DNA of 5,127 nucleotides from Bacillota bacterium (GTDB lineage Bacteria > Bacillota > Clostridia > Lachnospirales > Anaerotignaceae): the NCBI GenBank assembly GCA_023413275.1, contig JAEZPX010000126.1, positions 1 through 5,127 on the forward strand. The letters run 5' to 3'. Of this stretch, positions 4,922 through 5,127 are shown piece after piece. A program made the translations under genes and the position numbers. The notes beneath the pieces were generated by a model, which made no database searches, had not been told where the DNA came from, and worked only from the letters and a program-made list of their open reading frames with translations. Each line of letters opens with the position of its first letter. The stretch's first letter is position 1.

Positions 4922-5127
4922 ATGAATCATAATTTCTTGACAATATATGAGGTTGCAGATGCTTTAGGCTTACACCATAAAACAATTCGAGGTTTTATCA
5001 ACAGTGGTAAATTGAAAGCAGTAAAAGTAGGAAAGCAATGGCGAATTACTAGAGAGGACTTGGACGTTTTCGTAGGAAGGAATCCTTCTTTAGAGAAGAA
5101 GCAAAACATCGAGAGTACTAGCACTGT
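4922..5127 (+). CDS. Excisionase/MerR-like helix-turn-helix protein, N-terminal part
   Basis: The frame is open from ATG 4922 to the window edge, 68 complete codons with no stop. Residues 6-50 match the HTH_17/excisionase type: FLTIYEVADALGLHHKTIRG, then FINSGKLKAVKVGKQWRI and TREDLDVFV. The helix-turn-helix plus the VGKQWRI wing indicates DNA binding. After residue 52 a polar stretch follows (NPSLEKKQNIEST), so either a short tail or a second domain lies beyond the edge. GAGGGG (4904-4909) is 12 bases from the ATG, longer than ideal; an in-frame GTG at 4913 is an alternative but would be only 3 bases away. It may be a mobile-element excisionase or an ordinary small regulator; no integrase is visible in the window. 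Confidence 0.82.
   Translation, partial: MNHNFLTIYEVADALGLHHKTIRGFINSGKLKAVKVGKQWRITREDLDVFVGRNPSLEKKQNIESTST

Noticed and set aside
4937..4942. Perfect TTGACA as a -35 box
   Set aside because: It lies inside the helix-turn-helix coding region and no -10 is found 16-18 bases downstream.
4927..5124. Minus-strand frame opposite the helix-turn-helix gene
   Set aside because: It is the antisense shadow of a clear DNA-binding domain and has no convincing start or family resemblance.

Overview
The window looks like chromosomal DNA of a low-GC Firmicute, most likely a Clostridia/Lachnospiraceae-type organism. The evidence is AT-rich intergenic DNA, strong GGAGG ribosome-binding sites, and protein families common in that group. 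This placement is inferred from sequence character only. No rRNA, tRNA, CRISPR array, transposase or recognisable insertion-sequence end was seen.

Layout, read right to left, since almost everything is on the minus strand. At the right edge (4922-5127, plus strand) is the start of a small excisionase/MerR-like helix-turn-helix protein. It is divergent from the rest across a very AT-rich gap. The minus-strand series then runs: a small HEAT-like all-helical protein (4713-4267); an AraC-type regulator with a C-terminal GyrI-like effector-binding domain (4183-3314); a strong 40-bp inverted repeat (3257-3296); a decayed DUF1697 gene (3160-2623) with one nonsense codon and at least three frameshifts; a stand-alone GNAT acetyltransferase (2471-2007); an AraC-type regulator fused to a GNAT domain (1762-908); and, overlapping it by 11 bases, the N-terminal 306 residues of a HelD-like UvrD/Rep-type helicase (918 to beyond base 1).

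Functional reading: this resembles an accessory stress/drug-response island. Two one-component AraC regulators, each with an N-terminal DNA-binding half and a C-terminal half that could sense or modify a small molecule, sit beside a solo acetyltransferase and an RNA-polymerase-associated helicase gene. The AraC-GNAT and helD-like genes overlap and are probably translated from one mRNA.

The most unusual signal is shared by the two AraC genes. Each has a good internal Shine-Dalgarno plus ATG at the linker between its domains (AAAGGAG at 3803-3809 with ATG at 3796; GGAGGGAG at 1396-1403 with ATG at 1387). Each could therefore also produce a free C-terminal domain of about 160 residues. Their promoters also share geometry: a TATAAT/TAAAAT box exactly 22 bases before the ATG, no recognisable -35 hexamer, and a repeat element where the -35 should be. 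These are inferences from sequence and have not been tested.
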